Notes: generated from the letters alone by a model not told the origin. Counted from the first letter of the stretch, positions 15,843 through 24,870 are shown. The stretch: 64,000 nucleotides of DNA from Pantoea sp. Ap-967 (GCF_011752565.1 NZ_VWXK01000004.1:1-64000); one strand, 5' to 3'. Translations and numbers: made by a program.

Positions 15843-16693
15843 TTGAGCAGGCCGGCCTCACGCGCGGCTTGTTCGGTGCCCACATAGTTTTCCGGCCGCG
15901 TCTCGATGAAGCGGCTGGCCGCCTGCAGGTCGAGGATGGCCCTCTGCTCCGGGTTGGCCGGGTCCAGGTCGAGGAAGGCTTGCTTGATCTTGGCCTTGAG
16001 CGCCGGGTCCATGTTGCCGCGCACCGTCCAGTTGTAGTCGTAGTAGGCCGGCGTGGTGGCGAACACTTTCACCTTGCTGGTATCGACCTTGCCAGCATCG
16101 ACCAGCTTCTGCCACACGCTGGCATTGAGCACCCCACCGTCGACCTTGCCCGCCTGCACCCAGGCCACGGTGGCATCGTGGGCGCCGGAATAGGCCACAC
16201 GGCTGAAGTAGCTCTCAGGCTTGATGTTGTCTTCCTTGAGCATGAAGTAGCGCGGCATCAGGCTGCCGGAGGTGGAGGAGATGGAGCCGAAGGCGAACGA
16301 CTTGCCCTTGAGGTCGGCCAGGCTCTTCACCTCGGGGTTGGCGGTGATGAACTTGGAGGTGAACTGGGCGTCCTGCTCGCGCTGCACCAGTGGCGTGGCG
16401 CTGGGGTCTTTGAGGTGCACCTGAACGAAGGTGAAGCCACCCAGCCAGGCCAGGTCCAGGCGGTTGCTGGCCAGCGCCTCGACCACCGCCGGGTAGTCGG
16501 CCACCGGCACGAACTTCACCTCCATGCCCAGCTGCTGCGACAGGTACTTGCCCAGTGGCTCGAACTTGCGCAGCAGTTCGGTCGGCGCCTCATCGGGAAT
16601 GGCACTGACCCGCAAGGTTTCTGCAGCCTGGGCAACAACGGCGCAGCACGACAGCACAAGGCCGGCGGCCAGCGCCAGGGAGCGATTGAGCAT
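15839..16693 (-). CDS. PhnD-like periplasmic binding protein (putative selenate transporter)
   Basis: A 284-residue protein. The signal peptide runs to about residue 23 (CCAVVAQA). The mature part is a PhnD/PtxB-like fold: LRVSAIPDEAPTELLRKFEP, DLAWLGGFTFVQ, GKSFAFGSISSTSGSLMPRY and the YSGAHDATV segment. I chose ATG 16693 (CGGAG upstream), discarding a long N-terminal extension that antisense-overlaps selD. Pseudomonad proteins of this subfamily are annotated as putative selenate binders, and the divergent selD 127 bp away supports a selenium role. Phosphonate or another oxyanion is the alternative. Confidence 0.85.
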   Translation of the reverse strand: MLNRSLALAAGLVLSCCAVVAQAAETLRVSAIPDEAPTELLRKFEPLGKYLSQQLGMEVKFVPVADYPAVVEALASNRLDLAWLGGFTFVQVHLKDPSATPLVQREQDAQFTSKFITANPEVKSLADLKGKSFAFGSISSTSGSLMPRYFMLKEDNIKPESYFSRVAYSGAHDATVAWVQAGKVDGGVLNASVWQKLVDAGKVDTSKVKVFATTPAYYDYNWTVRGNMDPALKAKIKQAFLDLDPANPEQRAILDLQAASRFIETRPENYVGTEQAAREAGLLK

Positions 16694-16820
16694 GGCAATT
16701 CTCCGGGGCGGTTGCAGACGAAGCCGGCGGTGGTGCCGACGCAGGGAAGTATAAGAGGCCCGGGCGCGATGGCCAGTTTTGCTAAACTCGCGCAACGACT
16801 CACCCCTTCGCGAGGTGCTT

Positions 16821-17855
16821 ATGAGCGAGCCGATCCGCCTGACCCAGTACAGCCACGGTGCCGGATGTGGCTGCAAGATCTCTCCCAAGGTGCTGGACGT
16901 GATCCTCGCCGAGAGCGGCGCCCAGGCCCTGGACCCGAAGCTATGGGTGGGCAATGCCTCACGTGACGATGCGGCGGTGTACGCACTGGACGACGAGCGC
17001 GGGGTGGTGTCGACCACCGACTTCTTCATGCCCATCGTCGATGACCCTTACGACTTCGGCCGCATCGCCGCCACCAACGCCATCAGCGATATCTACGCCA
17101 TGGGCGGCGACCCATTGATGGCCATTGCCATCCTCGGCTGGCCGATCAATGTGCTGGCCCCGGAAGTGGCCCGTGAAGTGATTCGCGGTGGCCGCGCCGC
17201 GTGCGCCGAAGCGGGCATCCCCCTGGCCGGCGGCCATTCCATCGACGCCCCGGAACCGATCTTCGGCCTGGCCGTCACCGGTGTGGTCAGCAAGCGCCAC
17301 CTCAAGCGCAACGACACTGCAACCGCCGGTTGCCGCCTGTACCTGACCAAGCCGCTGGGCATCGGCATTCTCACCACGGCCGAGAAGAAGGCCAGGCTGC
17401 GTGAGCAGGACCAGGGGGTAGCGCGGGACTGGATGTGTAGGCTGAACACACCGGGTAGCCGTTTCGGCAAGCTCGACGGGGTCAAGGCGATGACCGACGT
17501 CACCGGCTTCGGCCTGCTTGGCCACTTGGTGGAGCTGGCCGAGGGCAGCGGCCTGACCGCGCACTTGGATTATGCCGCCGTGCCGCGTCTGCCGAGCGTG
17601 GAGCATTACCTGGCCGAAGGCTGCATTCCCGGCGGCACCCTGCGCAACTACGACAGTTACGGGCACAAGCTCGGCGCGCTGAGCGAGGCGCAGAAACATC
17701 TGCTGTGCGACCCGCAGACCAGCGGCGGGCTGCTGGTGGCCGTGGCCCCGGAGGGGGAAGCGGAGTTCTTGGCTGTGGCGGTTGAACTGGGCCTGAAGCT
17801 GGCGCCGATTGGCCGGTTGGTGGGGCGACAGGCGCACGCGGTGGAGGTTGCCTGA
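16821..17855 (+). CDS. selD: Selenide, water dikinase (selenophosphate synthetase)
   Basis: A 344-residue enzyme that makes selenophosphate from selenide and ATP, the donor for selenouridine tRNA and selenocysteine. The N-terminal [11 protein letters not shown] loop supplies catalytic Cys16 and Lys19; it is a Cys form, not a Sec form. The ATP/metal sites [32 protein letters not shown] and [13 protein letters not shown] are all intact, and the length matches E. coli SelD. GAGGTG lies 5 nt before ATG 16821. It is divergent from the putative selenate transporter. The usual partner mnmH (selU) is not next to it in this window. Confidence 0.96.
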   Translation: MSEPIRLTQYSHGAGCGCKISPKVLDVILAESGAQALDPKLWVGNASRDDAAVYALDDERGVVSTTDFFMPIVDDPYDFGRIAATNAISDIYAMGGDPLMAIAILGWPINVLAPEVAREVIRGGRAACAEAGIPLAGGHSIDAPEPIFGLAVTGVVSKRHLKRNDTATAGCRLYLTKPLGIGILTTAEKKARLREQDQGVARDWMCRLNTPGSRFGKLDGVKAMTDVTGFGLLGHLVELAEGSGLTAHLDYAAVPRLPSVEHYLAEGCIPGGTLRNYDSYGHKLGALSEAQKHLLCDPQTSGGLLVAVAPEGEAEFLAVAVELGLKLAPIGRLVGRQAHAVEVA

Positions 17856-17856
17856 A

Positions 17857-17975
17857 GCGCGCCGCCTGGGCGGCGCATCGCGAGCTTTGCTCGCTCCTAC
17901 GGGGGGCCAGGCCGACCCTGCGCAGATCTCGTAGGAGCGAGCGCAGCTCGCGATGCGCCGCGCAGCGGCGCTTGT
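17857..17975. repeat. Inverted pair of REP elements after selD
   Basis: Two inverted copies of the GCGCCGC..GCGGCGC, ATCGCGAGCT..GCTCGCTCCTAC unit (arms about 17857-17901 and 17929-17975), between the convergent selD and TonB-receptor genes. It may act as a transcription barrier. Confidence 0.85.
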
Positions 17976-17984
17976 CCCCTGCCC

Positions 17985-20489
17985 TCAATAAGTCCCGCGC
18001 AAGGTCACCATGAAGTTACGCGGCTCGCCATAATAGTTGCCATAGGTCGAAGTCCCGACCGTCTCGTAATACTTCTTGTCGAACAGGTTGTTGCCGTTGA
18101 GCGTCACGTTCCAGTGATCGTCCACCCGGTAGTCAAGCAACGCATTCCAGATCGCATAGCCGCTCTGTTGGTAGTCGAACGCCACCGTCTGCCCGCCAGT
18201 GACCGCCGTACCACTGGTGTAGGTCGCGCTCTGCACCTGCACGCCGCCGCCCACCTTGAAATCGCTGAGCACGCCAGGCAGGCGGTAGGTGGTGTAGAGC
18301 TTGAACAGGTGCTTGGGCGTCACCGTGCTCAGGGGCGAGTCGGCCGTGCGGTTGCGGTTGAGGTTGAAGGTGTAGCCCCCCACCAGCATCCAGTCCGGCA
18401 GCAGCTCGCCGGACATCTCCACATCCACACCCTTGCTCACCACCTTGCCAGTGGAGACGTAGCAGCAACTGCCCGAGAAGCCAGCACTGGTGAAGGCGTA
18501 GGCCGGGTCCTGCACCGCCTCGTTTTCGCGGGTGGTGTAGTACAGCGCCACACTGGTGTTCACCGCCCCATTGAACAGCTCACCCTTCAGGCCCGTCTCG
18601 TAGGTTTTGCCGGTCATCGGCTCCAGCGCGGTGCTCGAACCTTCCGGGCCGGCCAGGCGGCTCGATTGCGGCTTGAAGATTTCCGCATAGCTGGCGTAGG
18701 CCGACCATTGATCGTCCAGGTCGTAGACCAACCCGGCGAACGGCGTGACCTTGGTGCCGATGCGCTGCTCGGGGCTGGAAACGCTCGCTGGCGTGGTCAG
18801 CGCATTGGTGTAGGTTTGCCAGAAGTGGAAACGCTGGGCGCGCGCGCCGAGAATTACGTGCAGCGGCTCGGCCAGTTGCAGGCGCAGGCTGCCGTACAGG
18901 CCATATTGGCGCTGCGAGTTGGGGCTGTAGTCGCGCAGGTACGGCTGCGCATTGCCCGGGTTTTCGAACGCTGTGCTGCCTGGGTCGAACAGGTTGGCCG
19001 GCGCGCCCGAAGCGGCAAACGGCGCCGTGCCCTGCCAACGGCTGTCGATACGCTGGTAGTCGGCACCGAACACCACTTCATGATCCAGGCCAAATGCCTG
19101 GAAGTGGCCGGAAACGTTACCGTCGTACAACTGCTGTTCGTTTTCCTGGCGAACCCGGGTGCCGTACCAGGTCGCCCCGGTGCCGGTGGCGGCATTGACC
19201 GCGTTCAGGGTGGTGGCGCTCTTGAACAGGCCCAGGTCCCAGGTGTTGGTGTAGCTCAGGTTGAGCTTCCAGTCGTCGTTGAAGCGGTGGTCGACCTTGG
19301 CGAAGTATTCGCGCGCCGTGGCGTCGAGGTAAGCCCATTTCTGCGTCAGGCCCGTGTGCCGTGGCAAGTTCAGGTCGGCACCGTTGCTGTAGCGCGGCAG
19401 CGAGTTGTTGGTGCCGGTTTCGTGGGCCTTGTTGTAACGCGCGCCAAAGGTAAGCAGGGTGTCGTCGGTAACATCTGCTTCGAGCACACCGTAGGCCAGG
19501 GGCCGTTCGGTGGCGCGGTTGTCATAGAAGTACTGGCGGTCGGTATTGGCCAGCACCAACCGCCCACGCAGGCGGCCATCCCAACCCAGCGGCCCGGACA
19601 AGTCGATTTCCTGGCGATAGTTGTCCCAGGTGCCGGCCGAGAGGGTCAGCTTGAGCTGGTTGAAGGCGGTGGGCCGCTTGCGCACCAGGTTGATGATGCC
19701 ACCTGGGTCGCCGGTGCCACCGTACAAGGCCGAGGTGCCGCGCAGCACCTCGACGTGGTCGAATTCGGCCATGTCGAAGATGTTCGACGAGTAGAACGAG
19801 CCCATGGCAGTACCGAGCGACTGGGGGGCGGCGCCGTCGATCTGCAGGTTCTGGATGCTGAACCCGCGCGAGAAGAAGTCCTGGGTACGGAAAGTGGTGC
19901 TCTGGGTGACGATGCCTGGGGTCACCTTCATCACCTGGTTGATGTCGGTCAGTTGCTGGTCTTCCATCAACTGGCGGGTCACCGTCGACACCGACTGCGG
20001 CGTCTGGCGCAGGCTGGTGGGGCTCTTGGAGCCCACGCTGATCAGCCCCGGGGCGTAGGAGCCTGTGTTCTCGGTACTTTCGCCCATGCCCTGCCCCGCC
20101 ACGGTGGTGGCGCTCAGCTCCACGACTTCGCCACCGGCTGCAGCCTGCGGCTCGGCCACCAGGCGGTAGCCATTGCCGCTGCGCTCGCTGCGGTAGCCAC
20201 TGCCGGCCAGCAGCACGGCAAAGCCGCTGTCGACCGAATACAGCCCTTGCAGGCCCGCGCTGTGCTGGCCGGCCAAGGCTTCGGACGGAAATGCCAGCGG
20301 CACGCCGGCCTGCTGGGCGAACTGGCCGAGCACCTGGGCCAGGTTGCCCGCCGGTACATCGAAGTTGCGGCGGGCAGCTTCCTCGGCCACGGCGGGCAGG
20401 GCCAGGGCTGGCAGCACCAGGCCGGCGCAGGCCAGGCGCAGGCACAGCGCCAGCGGGCTGAGGGAGGGTTGGCCTGTGAATCGGCGCAT
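17985..20489 (-). CDS. TonB-dependent siderophore receptor with STN domain (unit 2)
   Basis: An 834-residue outer-membrane receptor. The signal peptide ends near ALPAVAEEA. The STN domain follows (FDVPAGNLAQVLGQFAQQAG), then the plug (LRQTPQSVSTVTRQLMEDQQ, FDHVEVLRGTSALYGGTGDPGG), the barrel and a C-terminal aromatic Tyr. An unusual Cys pair occurs in an extracellular-loop-like region (GSCCYVS). I chose ATG 20489 because AAGGAG lies 10 nt upstream and the signal peptide starts there. It is third in a sigma - anti-sigma - receptor cluster. Ligand unknown; a xenosiderophore is likely. Confidence 0.9.
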   Translation of the reverse strand: MRRFTGQPSLSPLALCLRLACAGLVLPALALPAVAEEAARRNFDVPAGNLAQVLGQFAQQAGVPLAFPSEALAGQHSAGLQGLYSVDSGFAVLLAGSGYRSERSGNGYRLVAEPQAAAGGEVVELSATTVAGQGMGESTENTGSYAPGLISVGSKSPTSLRQTPQSVSTVTRQLMEDQQLTDINQVMKVTPGIVTQSTTFRTQDFFSRGFSIQNLQIDGAAPQSLGTAMGSFYSSNIFDMAEFDHVEVLRGTSALYGGTGDPGGIINLVRKRPTAFNQLKLTLSAGTWDNYRQEIDLSGPLGWDGRLRGRLVLANTDRQYFYDNRATERPLAYGVLEADVTDDTLLTFGARYNKAHETGTNNSLPRYSNGADLNLPRHTGLTQKWAYLDATAREYFAKVDHRFNDDWKLNLSYTNTWDLGLFKSATTLNAVNAATGTGATWYGTRVRQENEQQLYDGNVSGHFQAFGLDHEVVFGADYQRIDSRWQGTAPFAASGAPANLFDPGSTAFENPGNAQPYLRDYSPNSQRQYGLYGSLRLQLAEPLHVILGARAQRFHFWQTYTNALTTPASVSSPEQRIGTKVTPFAGLVYDLDDQWSAYASYAEIFKPQSSRLAGPEGSSTALEPMTGKTYETGLKGELFNGAVNTSVALYYTTRENEAVQDPAYAFTSAGFSGSCCYVSTGKVVSKGVDVEMSGELLPDWMLVGGYTFNLNRNRTADSPLSTVTPKHLFKLYTTYRLPGVLSDFKVGGGVQVQSATYTSGTAVTGGQTVAFDYQQSGYAIWNALLDYRVDDHWNVTLNGNNLFDKKYYETVGTSTYGNYYGEPRNFMVTLRGTY

Positions 20490-20571
20490 GATCGAACGGC
20501 TCCTTTGCTTGTCTTTTAGGGTGTTGGCCTCTTGTTTGACGGGCCATGCCAAAAAAGCGGAACCGTGAATT

Positions 20572-21534
20572 TCACTGCACTTGGGGCAGGCGCTCGACCG
20601 TGGTCCACCAACGCCCCACGCCGCCAATGCGAATTGGCAACGCTTCGGCCAACAAGCGCAGGGCGCGCTCGCTGTCATCCAACGGCAGTACCGCCGACAC
20701 CTTCAGCCCCTGCATCGCCTGGCGGTCGAAGCGCAACACGCCTCGACGTTGCGCGGCCAGTGCATCGAGCACTTGGTCCAGCGGCACGCCGTCGGCCACC
20801 AGCTGGTGGTGTTGCCAGGCCTGCTCGACCCGTTGCGGGTCAACCGCCGGTAACGGCCCGAGGCCATCGCGGGCAACCCAGGCCCGCTCACCGCGCCCGG
20901 CCACCAACTGGTCGCCAGACACCGCACTACGGGCCTCGACCCGCGATTCGAGCATGGTCAGCTCACTGCGCCCAGTGCTACGGCTGACCACAAAGCGAGT
21001 GCCCAGGGCGCGGAAACTGCCCTCTTCTGTCAGCACCAACAATGGCCGCGCCGCGTCATGGGCCACTTCGATCAGAATTTGCCCCTGGCGCAAGCGGATA
21101 CGCCGCTCGCTGGCGGTGAACTGCACATCGACCACGGCGTTGCCGGCCAGGGTAAGGTGCGAGCCATCGGCCAGCACTTCGCTGCGCCACTCGCCAGGTT
21201 CCGTGTGCAAGTCGGCGAACCAGGTGGGCGGGGTGACACCGGTGAACGGCAGCGCGCCCAGTACCGACGCCGCCAGCACCAGGCCGATGACAGCGCGGCG
21301 GCTGAGCGATGGCGGGCGGGCGCCCTGCGCCGCCACCTTGAGCGCTGCCGCCACCGGCTGGCGCTGCGGGCGCAGGGCCTGCAACTGGCTGACCACGCCC
21401 TGCATGCGCTGCAGGGTGGCCTGATGGCGGGGGTCGGCATTCAGCCAAGCCTGGAATTCAACCTGCTCCTCGGCATCCAGGTCACCCTCGCCCAGGCGCA
21501 GCACCCACTCGGCTGCTTGTTCCTCGATGCTCAC
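20572..21534 (-). CDS. FecR-type anti-sigma factor/transducer (unit 2)
   Basis: A 320-residue transducer. The cytoplasmic FecR_N segment is EEQAAEWVLRLGEGDLDAEE...FQAWLNADPRHQATL. A span follows near residues 83-102 (AVIGLVLAASVLGALPF), then the periplasmic FecR domain (WRSEVLADGSHLTLAGNAVVDV, LRQGQILIEVAHD, FRALGTRFVV). Its start overlaps the sigma gene stop by 4 nt. It should hold or activate the adjacent ECF sigma factor in response to the unit-2 receptor. Confidence 0.9.
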   Translation of the reverse strand: MSIEEQAAEWVLRLGEGDLDAEEQVEFQAWLNADPRHQATLQRMQGVVSQLQALRPQRQPVAAALKVAAQGARPPSLSRRAVIGLVLAASVLGALPFTGVTPPTWFADLHTEPGEWRSEVLADGSHLTLAGNAVVDVQFTASERRIRLRQGQILIEVAHDAARPLLVLTEEGSFRALGTRFVVSRSTGRSELTMLESRVEARSAVSGDQLVAGRGERAWVARDGLGPLPAVDPQRVEQAWQHHQLVADGVPLDQVLDALAAQRRGVLRFDRQAMQGLKVSAVLPLDDSERALRLLAEALPIRIGGVGRWWTTVERLPQVQ

Positions 21535-22052
21535 GGTTCGGCGTAATCCATCGAGCGATGGCAGTGCACCAGGGCCTGTGCCAGGTATTTGCGCACCATG
21601 CGTGTGGATATCTGCAGGCGTTCGGCGATCTGCGGTTGGCTCAACTCGTCCAGGTAATAACTGACGAAGGCCTCGCGGGCCTTGGGCTGCAGGCCCTCCA
21701 GCAGAAAGGCGATCTGCTCCAGGGCCTGCAGGGTGATATGAACCTGCTCGGGCGACTGGTGCCCTTCCAGGGCCTCGGCGGCCAGCGCCAGTTCAGCCAG
21801 GTAAGCCTGTTCGATCTGCTGGCGCCGCGCCCGGTCGATCAACAACCGCCGCGCCGTGGTGCTCAGGAAGGCACGCGGTTCACGCATGCTCAGCAGCGCA
21901 TCGCGCGAGGCGAGGATACGCACGAAGGTGTCCTGTGCCAGGTCGGCGGCATTGTGCGGGCAACGCAACTTTCGCCGCAGCCAGCCGAACAGCCAGCCGT
22001 GGTGCTCGCTGTACAACTGGTCAAGCGGGTACGGGGTGTCGGCAGAAGGCAT
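21531..22052 (-). CDS. FecI-type ECF sigma factor (unit 2)
   Basis: A 173-residue ECF sigma factor with region 2 (LYSEHHGWLFGWLRRKL..NAADLAQDTFVRIL) and region 4 (EGLQPKAREAFVSYYLDELSQPQIAERLQISTRMVRKYL). Its layout is the same as that of the unit about 10 kb upstream, but the two protein sets are diverged rather than a recent copy. A Fur-box-like site precedes it. Confidence 0.92.
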   Translation of the reverse strand: MPSADTPYPLDQLYSEHHGWLFGWLRRKLRCPHNAADLAQDTFVRILASRDALLSMREPRAFLSTTARRLLIDRARRQQIEQAYLAELALAAEALEGHQSPEQVHITLQALEQIAFLLEGLQPKAREAFVSYYLDELSQPQIAERLQISTRMVRKYLAQALVHCHRSMDYAEP

Positions 22053-22066
22053 GGTGCACCGCGGCG

Positions 22067-22084
22067 TAAGTGAGAATTGTTACC
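22067..22084 (-). promoter_or_regulatory. Candidate Fur box before FecI-like gene 2
   Basis: The plus strand reads AAGTGAGAATTGTTACC, resembling half of the Pseudomonas Fur consensus with TGAGAAT well kept and the second half weak. It lies about 15-30 bp upstream of the sigma-factor start. Confidence 0.4.
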
Positions 22085-22117
22085 GGATAGTAGCTATTCG
22101 CCGTCTCACTATGCAAC

Positions 22118-22495
22118 CTACTGCCCGGGGCTGAGTACTCGCTCCAGCTCCGCCGCCCGCTCGCGGGTCTGGTCCAGCACGCACATGCCACCTTCCAATT
22201 GCGCCAGGGTCCCGCCGCTGGCCTGCACATGGAACTTGCAATTGGCATCGCGATACGCGATCCATTGGCGCTGCACATCGCGCAGACTCTTTTGCGGTGC
22301 CGCGCCCAGCTTCGCCATCAGTTGTTTGTAAACCCGGTTCAGGCGGTCGTCCTGCAGCTTGGTTTCGGCCTGGATGCACGCGCTCATGGCCACTGTACTG
22401 GAGGCCTTGTCCATGCACTGGGCATACGCCGGCGAGTTGTCGTCGGCCAACGCGAGCGGCGCGCAAAAGGCCAGGGCCATCAGGTAATGTTTCAT
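22118..22495 (-). CDS. LprI/DUF1311-family periplasmic protein
   Basis: A 125-residue protein with a signal peptide (MKHYLMALAFCAPLALA) and a mature domain with the LprI-type pattern: C..KASSTVAMSACIQAET..QDDRLNRVYKQLM, then RQWIAYRDANC and a C-terminal Cys. Four spaced Cys in the mature part suggest two disulfides. Some family members inhibit lysozyme; whether this one does is unknown. It ends just upstream of the FecI-2 promoter region. Confidence 0.8.
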   Translation of the reverse strand: MKHYLMALAFCAPLALADDNSPAYAQCMDKASSTVAMSACIQAETKLQDDRLNRVYKQLMAKLGAAPQKSLRDVQRQWIAYRDANCKFHVQASGGTLAQLEGGMCVLDQTRERAAELERVLSPGQ

Positions 22496-22506
22496 CGCTC
22501 ATCCCT

Positions 22507-23064
22507 CTAAAGCGTTTGTACAGGCTCAGGCGGCATCAGCACCCTGCCCGGTTCGAATTGCAATGCTGGCATTTGGGTCGCCGCATAGGCGGTAACCGCC
22601 AGCCCCGCAACCAGCGCGACATCCAGCCAGTTCCACGCCGGTACATCGGCACTGCTGCGGGCGCGCCAGCACTGCCAGGCCTGGCCTGCGCAGAACACCA
22701 CAATCGCCGCCAGCCACAGGTAGAAGCCTGCGCCGAAGCCGATGCGGTGGGTGAATTCGTAGCTGATATTGTCCGGCAGCCGCTCGATACCGAAGCTGCT
22801 GGCGGCCAGGTACAAGGCGGCCAGGCCAAGCAGCAGGGCCAACCTGCGCAGGCGCCGATGGCAGAGGATGGCCACCGCCAACAGCGGGTTGGCAAACCAC
22901 TGGAACATGCCGAAGGGGATGCCCCACGGGCCGTATAGGAACATCTGCAGCGCTGGCATATGGCGCCCAGCAGTCATCACGGCGCCGTCGAAGGCCAGGC
23001 TGAGCAGGTACAGCGCCAGGCTGAGCGTGAGGTAGAAGGCCGGTAAACGGGCGCCCAGGCTCAT
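22507..23064 (-). CDS. Uncharacterised integral membrane protein
   Basis: A 185-residue protein with about five hydrophobic spans (e.g. LYLLSLAFDGAVM, LLGLAALYLAASSFG, GFYLWLAAIVVFCAGQAW, VALVAGLAVTAYAATQ). I do not recognise the family. ATG 23064 was chosen because it overlaps the stop of the upstream acetyltransferase (ATGA), indicating co-translation; the longer frame lies within that gene. Confidence 0.7.
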   Translation of the reverse strand: MSLGARLPAFYLTLSLALYLLSLAFDGAVMTAGRHMPALQMFLYGPWGIPFGMFQWFANPLLAVAILCHRRLRRLALLLGLAALYLAASSFGIERLPDNISYEFTHRIGFGAGFYLWLAAIVVFCAGQAWQCWRARSSADVPAWNWLDVALVAGLAVTAYAATQMPALQFEPGRVLMPPEPVQTL

Positions 23065-23624
23065 GCGACAGGGGGCTCCAGCAGCAGGCCATACAGGCCC
23101 GAGTCGGACAACTCGCCGGCCACGCACCAGCGTGCGCGCAGCGTGCCTTCAAGCACGAAGCCCTGGCGTTCGAGGGTACGGGCCGAGCCTTGGTTGCGTG
23201 GGTCGATCTCGCCTTCCAGGCGGCGCATGTGCAAGGTGTGGGCGAGGTAGTCGATGAAGCAGGTCAGCGCTTCGTCCATGTAGCCACGGCCTTGCACGGC
23301 GCTGGCCAGGCAGTAGCCGATCTCCCCGCGGCGGGAGATGTCATCGATATTGAACAGCTGGACCATGCCGATGAGTTCGCCGTTGTCGCGGCGATACATG
23401 CCCAGCTTGAGCTGGTCGCCATTGGCGTAGGCTTCGCGGTCGGCGGCCAGGGCGCTTTCGGCTTCGGCCAGGTTTTGCCAGGGTGCGTGGTGCCAGTAAC
23501 GCATGACCTCGGGGTCGGCCATGATCGCCAGCCATTGCGCGGCGTCGGCATGGCGCATGGGGCGCAATTGCAGGCGCGGGCTGTCGAGGCAGAGGTCAGT
23601 GGGGAAACTGCGGGGTGGGGTCAC
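23061..23624 (-). CDS. RimJ/RimL-type GNAT acetyltransferase
   Basis: A 187-residue protein. It starts with the typical strand LDSPRLQLRPMRHADA, has EIGYCLASAVQGRGYMDEAL (acetyl-CoA motif Q-G-R-G-Y) and a NQGSARTLERQGFVLEG ending characteristic of ribosomal-protein-type or general RimJ/L acetyltransferases. The GTG at 23624 is preferred: AGGAG lies 7 nt before it, whereas the ATG six codons upstream lacks a ribosome site. It is followed by a coupled membrane-protein gene. Confidence 0.85.
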   Translation of the reverse strand: MTPPRSFPTDLCLDSPRLQLRPMRHADAAQWLAIMADPEVMRYWHHAPWQNLAEAESALAADREAYANGDQLKLGMYRRDNGELIGMVQLFNIDDISRRGEIGYCLASAVQGRGYMDEALTCFIDYLAHTLHMRRLEGEIDPRNQGSARTLERQGFVLEGTLRARWCVAGELSDSGLYGLLLEPPVA

Positions 23625-23713
23625 GCCGGATCTCCTGTCCATTGCTGGGGAGATGACAGTTTAACGTCATGTGGAGACCGTGGGGGTATGTCTTGAGGGG
23701 TGTGTTGATGCGC

Positions 23714-23858
23714 ACATCGAGCGCCGCCCACGCGGCGCATCGCAGGCAAGCCTGCTCCTACAAAGGGCCGCGCGCGGTGGCCACATGAGCACTGGCCCGA
23801 AACAGATGTAGGAGCAGGCTTGCCTGCGATGCGCCGCGCGGGCGGCGCTCGATCTCTC
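23714..23858. repeat. Inverted pair of REP elements beside the RAYT gene
   Basis: The two arms carry ATCGAGCGCCGCC...GCATCGCAGGCAAGCCTG and its inverse, with GGTGGCCACATGA..ACTGGCCCGA between. The loop part of the REP differs from the GCGAGCT..AGCTCGC variant seen elsewhere. It lies 145 bp before the transposase start. Region 23643-24003 holds no other feature. Confidence 0.85.
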
Positions 23859-24003
23859 AGGCGCTGAAGATATTGTGGCAGGCACCTGGTGGCCCTGACG
23901 CAATCTCCCTGCCCACCGCCCGAAACACCACGAACCAAATCCCCCAAACCACCCTACTCCAACCGCTATAGCCTAAAGAACAAACCATCACGAGGAAGGG
24001 AAC

Positions 24004-24459
24004 ATGGATCGTCCCCACGCAAGGCACCTGCGATTAGGCCGTTTTTCAGAAACCAGCCGACTGTACCTGCTCACCAGCATCACTCAGTCGAGAAGACGAA
24101 TTTTCCGGGATTTACGGTCGGCCCGACTGTTGGTGGGCGCATTGCGCCAAGCGCAAGAAGAAGGCGCGGTCAGATCACTTGCCTGGGTAGTGATGCCCGA
24201 TCATTTCCACTGGCTGATCGAGCTCGGCCCAATCAGCCTGATGCGGCTTATGCGCAGAGTGAAATCACGCAGCACCATGATGATAAACCACCACAACCAT
24301 CAATCTGGACAGCTCTGGCAAAGGGGCTTCCATGACCACGCCTTGCGCAAAGACGAGGATGTGCAAGCGGTAGCGCGGTACATCATCATGAACCCCGTGC
24401 GAGCCGGGCTGGTTACAAGTGTCAGGCATTATTCACATTGGGACGCACTATGGCTGTGA
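24004..24459 (+). CDS. REP-associated tyrosine transposase (RAYT, IS200-like Y1 family)
   Basis: A 151-residue single-domain HUH transposase. The metal-binding HUH motif reads MPDHFHWLIEL (His-Phe-His), and a C-terminal helix carries the candidate nucleophile Tyr in ARYIIMNPVRAGLV. A good site (AGGAAGGGAAC) precedes ATG 24004. RAYTs are single-copy domesticated transposases thought to have spread REP palindromes, and a REP pair lies immediately upstream. No terminal inverted repeats of an active IS are seen. Confidence 0.92.
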   Translation: MDRPHARHLRLGRFSETSRLYLLTSITQSRRRIFRDLRSARLLVGALRQAQEEGAVRSLAWVVMPDHFHWLIELGPISLMRLMRRVKSRSTMMINHHNHQSGQLWQRGFHDHALRKDEDVQAVARYIIMNPVRAGLVTSVRHYSHWDALWL

Positions 24460-24486
24460 TGCCGCCGCGAACACGTAACCGCCAGA

Positions 24487-24870
24487 TCAGGCCACCTCTG
24501 CCCCATCATCCGGCCAATGCGGCTCATTGGCCTCCGGCGGGGTCAGCGGTGGCAGCCCGTAGGCCGCTCGTGCATCGTCGCAGCTGGGGTTGTGCACCCC
24601 ACCCTCCCACGACGCGTCGAACTCGCGGCAGGGGCTGGAGCGGTTGGCGTAGATGGTGCACGCCACCTCCTGGCCAATCTCACCCTGCAGGCTGACGCAG
24701 CGGCAAGGCTTGGCATCGGTGCCGATCATCGCGACCCGCGTCGGGTTGATCTGCACCACCAGGTCATCCGGCACCACACCGCCGGCAGACTGGCATTCAC
24801 CCCAAAAGAAGGACACACGGAAAAACCCGCAGCAGGCGCCGCAGTCAAGGCAAGGGTTATATTCGGACAT
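24487..24870 (-). CDS. YkgJ-family Cys-cluster protein
   Basis: A 127-residue protein with N-terminal CLDCGACC, then KPCRCVSLQGEIG...CTIYANRSSPCREFD, i.e. the CxxCxxCC..C..C..C pattern of the YkgJ (zinc- or iron-binding cysteine cluster) family. Biochemical function is unknown. It stands alone between the RAYT and alaC. A second, longer family member is present near 58.1 kb. Confidence 0.85.
   Translation of the reverse strand: MSEYNPCLDCGACCGFFRVSFFWGECQSAGGVVPDDLVVQINPTRVAMIGTDAKPCRCVSLQGEIGQEVACTIYANRSSPCREFDASWEGGVHNPSCDDARAAYGLPPLTPPEANEPHWPDDGAEVA

Noticed and set aside
15839..17035. Longer 398-residue version of the binding protein starting inside selD
   Set aside because: The first 114 residues lie antisense to selD; the signal peptide and ribosome site support the start at 16693.
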